NCBI GenBank assembly: GCA_020630735.1
Contig: JAHDIP010000039.1
Span: forward strand, 1 to 35,846
Direction of reading: 5' to 3'
Source of the DNA: Saprospiraceae bacterium
GTDB lineage: Bacteria; Bacteroidota; Bacteroidia; Chitinophagales; Saprospiraceae
DNA length: 35,846 nt
This document shows positions 34,119-35,846 of this stretch, in pieces. The position numbers were made by a program, and so were the translations under genes. Position 1 is the stretch's first letter; each line of letters opens with the position of its first letter. Under the pieces are notes generated by a model. It was not told the origin of the DNA. It was given only the letters and a program-made list of their open reading frames with translations, and searched no databases.

Positions 34119-34508
34119 CTAAAATATCTTTTTCTTCTTTTTACCTGCTAAATATAACAAGTATGGCTTATTCTCTTCATCTAGCTCATGTTCTTTTACA
34201 GTAATCTCATTTCGATAAATTTCCTTAAAGATATTTTCGAAGAATGTGACCTTCTTAAGACTCGAAGATTTGTAAATAAAAAAGAAATGATTAAAACCTT
34301 CTTTTGAATATTCAAAAGCTATTTTCGGAACAGATTTAATGCCAATTATTCCGAATGAGCATTTTTTGTATTTGTTGAGAAGTTGGCGCAATTTTAATCT
34401 CATTTTTTCTTTAGTCTCTGCATCAGGAGACCCCTTGACAATGTAGTCCTTTTTGTCAATTTCCATTTTCCTAAAATTTTCAATATGCGATAGCGATAAA
34501 TTAAACAT
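34119..34508 (-). CDS. hypothetical Lys-rich protein
   Basis: The frame codes for 129 residues; a second ATG at 34466, preceded by AGGAAA, would give 115 (MEIDKKDYIVKGSPDAETKE) and may be the real start. I do not recognise a family. The sequence has one helix-forming stretch (about 30-50 of the long form), then probable strands (IAFEYSKEGFNHFFFIYKS), no signal peptide and no membrane helix, and ends in a run of five Lys followed by IF. Composition is normal for this genome. It lies 123 bases upstream of the ffh start on the same strand and next to the gene-poor region. Confidence 0.5.
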   Translation of the reverse strand: MFNLSLSHIENFRKMEIDKKDYIVKGSPDAETKEKMRLKLRQLLNKYKKCSFGIIGIKSVPKIAFEYSKEGFNHFFFIYKSSSLKKVTFFENIFKEIYRNEITVKEHELDEENKPYLLYLAGKKKKKIF

Positions 34509-34967
34509 GCTTACTCAATACACAGCAAACTAATGAAGCTTCAATTATGGTGAACTCTTCTATGACTAAGACGTCGTAATTTTTATCAACGACCCAAGAT
34601 GGACGATCTCAAAAGATACATTGTCTTTGTCTGAATAGCCTCGACCAAAAAGAACTAATTTAATTTAGAATGTACTTAGTAACGACTAAAGAATAACTCC
34701 ATCATTTCACCGATAATCTTTTATCGTAAGCTTGCGTTAAAAAGCCTCGTCGATGCCCTGCATCGTCTACGTTTTTTGCCTTGGCTTTCGACAAAATCTC
34801 TATCTCCAAATGGCAGACTTATTTTTTATTCGTTACTTAGAAGCATTTTTTTATAAACCCTTAAATATGTAATAACTAAATACTGCACCAAGATACAAAA
34901 AAGTCTGTAGCCGCAATGCTGTATTGTTGATTTTTTAGATTTTTTTTAAAGGGTAAGGACCATATTC

Positions 34968-35059
34968 TAAACCTACCAGTATTCGGTCGTTTTGCTACTG
35001 TTCAATATTCAGTAGCTTTAAACGATAGGTAATCTGAAAACCATTTTGGTTCCAGTATA
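34968..35059 (+). repeat. interspersed repeat, copy D (internal deletion)
   Basis: It runs from TAAACCTACCAGTATTCGG to TTTTGGTTCCAGTATA, 92 bp. It matches copies A-C at both ends but lacks about 12 bases after the left hairpin, which removes one arm of the long-range stem. The right hairpin (AACCA with TGGTT) is kept. Confidence 0.75.
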
Positions 35060-35453
35060 TACTGAACATGGAAATTCTAATCAACATTCCAACATAGTAA
35101 GTCGATGATGAAAAGAATTTACTATTGTATTGGGTATGGAGAGTAAATACTTGAGTTAATTCAATTTGAAGATGCTTAAAAGTAATTTGTTCATTGCTAA
35201 ATCTATCGTTACTAACAACAGACTTCAAATACGTAACATGTTCTAAACAATTTCATTGTAAAAATACATCGAAAATTGTTTTTCAAGCTTACTTTAAATT
35301 ATAAATATACGTTTTGTTTGTTAGCTTCCAAAGTCATTTTTTTTTATAGAATAGGGGAGTGAAAAAAAAATATTTTTGTATAGGCATTGATAAAGCTAAT
35401 TGAACTACTATAACTCTGAATTATACATTTCTGGAATCATTACGATTATATAA

Positions 35454-35489
35454 ATGAGGCGATACCGAACTAGTTCGGTATCGCCTCAT
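35454..35489. terminator. 36-bp perfect palindrome, probable terminator of the right-edge gene
   Basis: The 16-base arms (ATGAGGCGATACCGAA and its complement) flank CTAG, so all 36 bases are a perfect palindrome. It lies 25 bases after the stop of the right-edge minus-strand gene. On that strand the following bases are TTTATATAATCG, a poor T-run. Confidence 0.6.
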
Positions 35490-35514
35490 AACGATCAAAG
35501 AATTAAGTCGATTG

Positions 35515-35846
35515 CTAACTCAAATATTTACTTCTGACTACTCCCTTAGAATTAGCCCACTTTTTTAATCCATAAATAATAGTTTTATCTTCATTTTTTT
35601 GTTTAACTATTTCTTTATGGCGATTCGTTAGTTTATTCAGACTTCTTTGCACTTTATTTTCAGTATCTTTTTTAGATATTTTCCATTTCATAATATCCAC
35701 TTTTCTCCAAGCCAGTTGTATGAAATCATCATAACCAAGTACTCTGTCATTAACTCTTAAACAATCAAGAACAAATTTATCCCAGTCTGAAAGTAAGCCT
35801 GGAGGTTTTTTAGCAGTTGGTGTATGCACCTTTATTTGTACACTAG
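35515..35846 (-). CDS. C-terminal part of an unknown protein, possible winged-helix domain
   Basis: The frame remains open to the window edge (SVQIK upstream of the GTG at 35829), so this is most likely the 3' end of a longer gene rather than a 104-residue protein starting at GTG. The visible part has a Pro-rich joint (TPTAKKPPGLLSD), then helices and a basic segment (WDKFVLDCLRVNDRVLGYDD, NKVQRSLNKLTNRHKEIVKQ) and two probable strands (KTIIYGLKKW). The order helix-helix-basic helix-strand hairpin suggests a winged-helix DNA-binding fold. I do not recognise a family. A perfect palindrome follows the stop codon. Confidence 0.55.
   Translation of the reverse strand, partial: SVQIKVHTPTAKKPPGLLSDWDKFVLDCLRVNDRVLGYDDFIQLAWRKVDIMKWKISKKDTENKVQRSLNKLTNRHKEIVKQKNEDKTIIYGLKKWANSKGVVRSKYLS

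Larger units (their letters stand above)
34509..35514. other. gene-poor region of about 1 kb
   Basis: No convincing gene is seen on either strand. A 77-codon minus-strand frame (34995-35228) overlaps repeat copy D and has no family features. The stretch contains repeat D (34968-35059), a few weak hairpins (around 34711-34727 and 34753-34766), T-runs, and a 36-bp palindrome near its right end. Nothing resembling a tRNA or an insertion-sequence remnant was found. Confidence 0.6.

Noticed and set aside
34673-34845. Imperfect inverted 10-mers (TTAGTAACGA and TCGTTACTTA) as insertion-element ends
   Set aside because: One mismatch in short AT-rich arms, no target duplication and no transposase remnant between them.
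34995-35228. 77-codon minus-strand ORF overlapping repeat copy D
   Set aside because: No family features, part of it lies inside a repeat that is non-coding in its other copies, and there is no promoter or ribosome binding site.

Overview
The window comes from an AT-rich member of the Bacteroidota. The signs are two TonB-dependent receptors with an N-terminal carboxypeptidase-like domain, a DUF4249 lipoprotein, proteins ending in type IX secretion tails (a type A tail and a CHU_C/type B tail), short lipoboxes, and promoters with the phylum's TAnnTTTG -7 box. A Saprospiria-like origin is a guess from gene style only. No tRNA, rRNA, CRISPR array, transposase or phage gene was seen.

Layout. 1-7.5 kb holds mostly housekeeping metabolism: a left-edge TlpA-type lipoprotein, pyruvate dehydrogenase E1 beta, a tight operon of a COX1-like membrane fragment, a macro-domain protein and CoaD, then 1-pyrroline-5-carboxylate dehydrogenase and a RetSat/CrtI-like flavoprotein. 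7.6-11 kb is a TonB receptor/DUF4249 lipoprotein pair. 11.1-12.7 kb has a methyltransferase and a NUDIX hydrolase on the minus strand. 13.2-19.2 kb is a three-gene RiPP-type cassette: a C39-peptidase ABC exporter, an HlyD-family adaptor and a stand-alone LanB N-terminal (tRNA-dependent) enzyme. 19.3-24.8 kb carries minus-strand genes: two tandem paralogous outer-membrane barrels, an FMN reductase and a second TonB receptor without a partner. 25-27 kb has a thioesterase, an M50 protease and endonuclease V. 27-32.6 kb has a lectin/PKD/CHU_C surface protein, an orphan OppB-like permease, a lipoprotein and a secreted M23 peptidase. Ffh follows. The last 1.8 kb is gene-poor, with one unknown gene and a second gene running off the right edge.

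The most interesting parts are the RiPP cassette, which lacks elimination and cyclase genes and so may work like a peptide aminoacyl-tRNA ligase system; the COX1-like protein that keeps the helix IX-XII pattern of cytochrome oxidase subunit I but has lost the heme-ligand histidines; and a family of four ~105-bp interspersed repeats with hairpin potential. One repeat lies in the probable leader of the RiPP operon, where it forms the 3' end of a tiny ORF that is the only candidate precursor in the window. Another lies directly upstream of the CHU_C gene.
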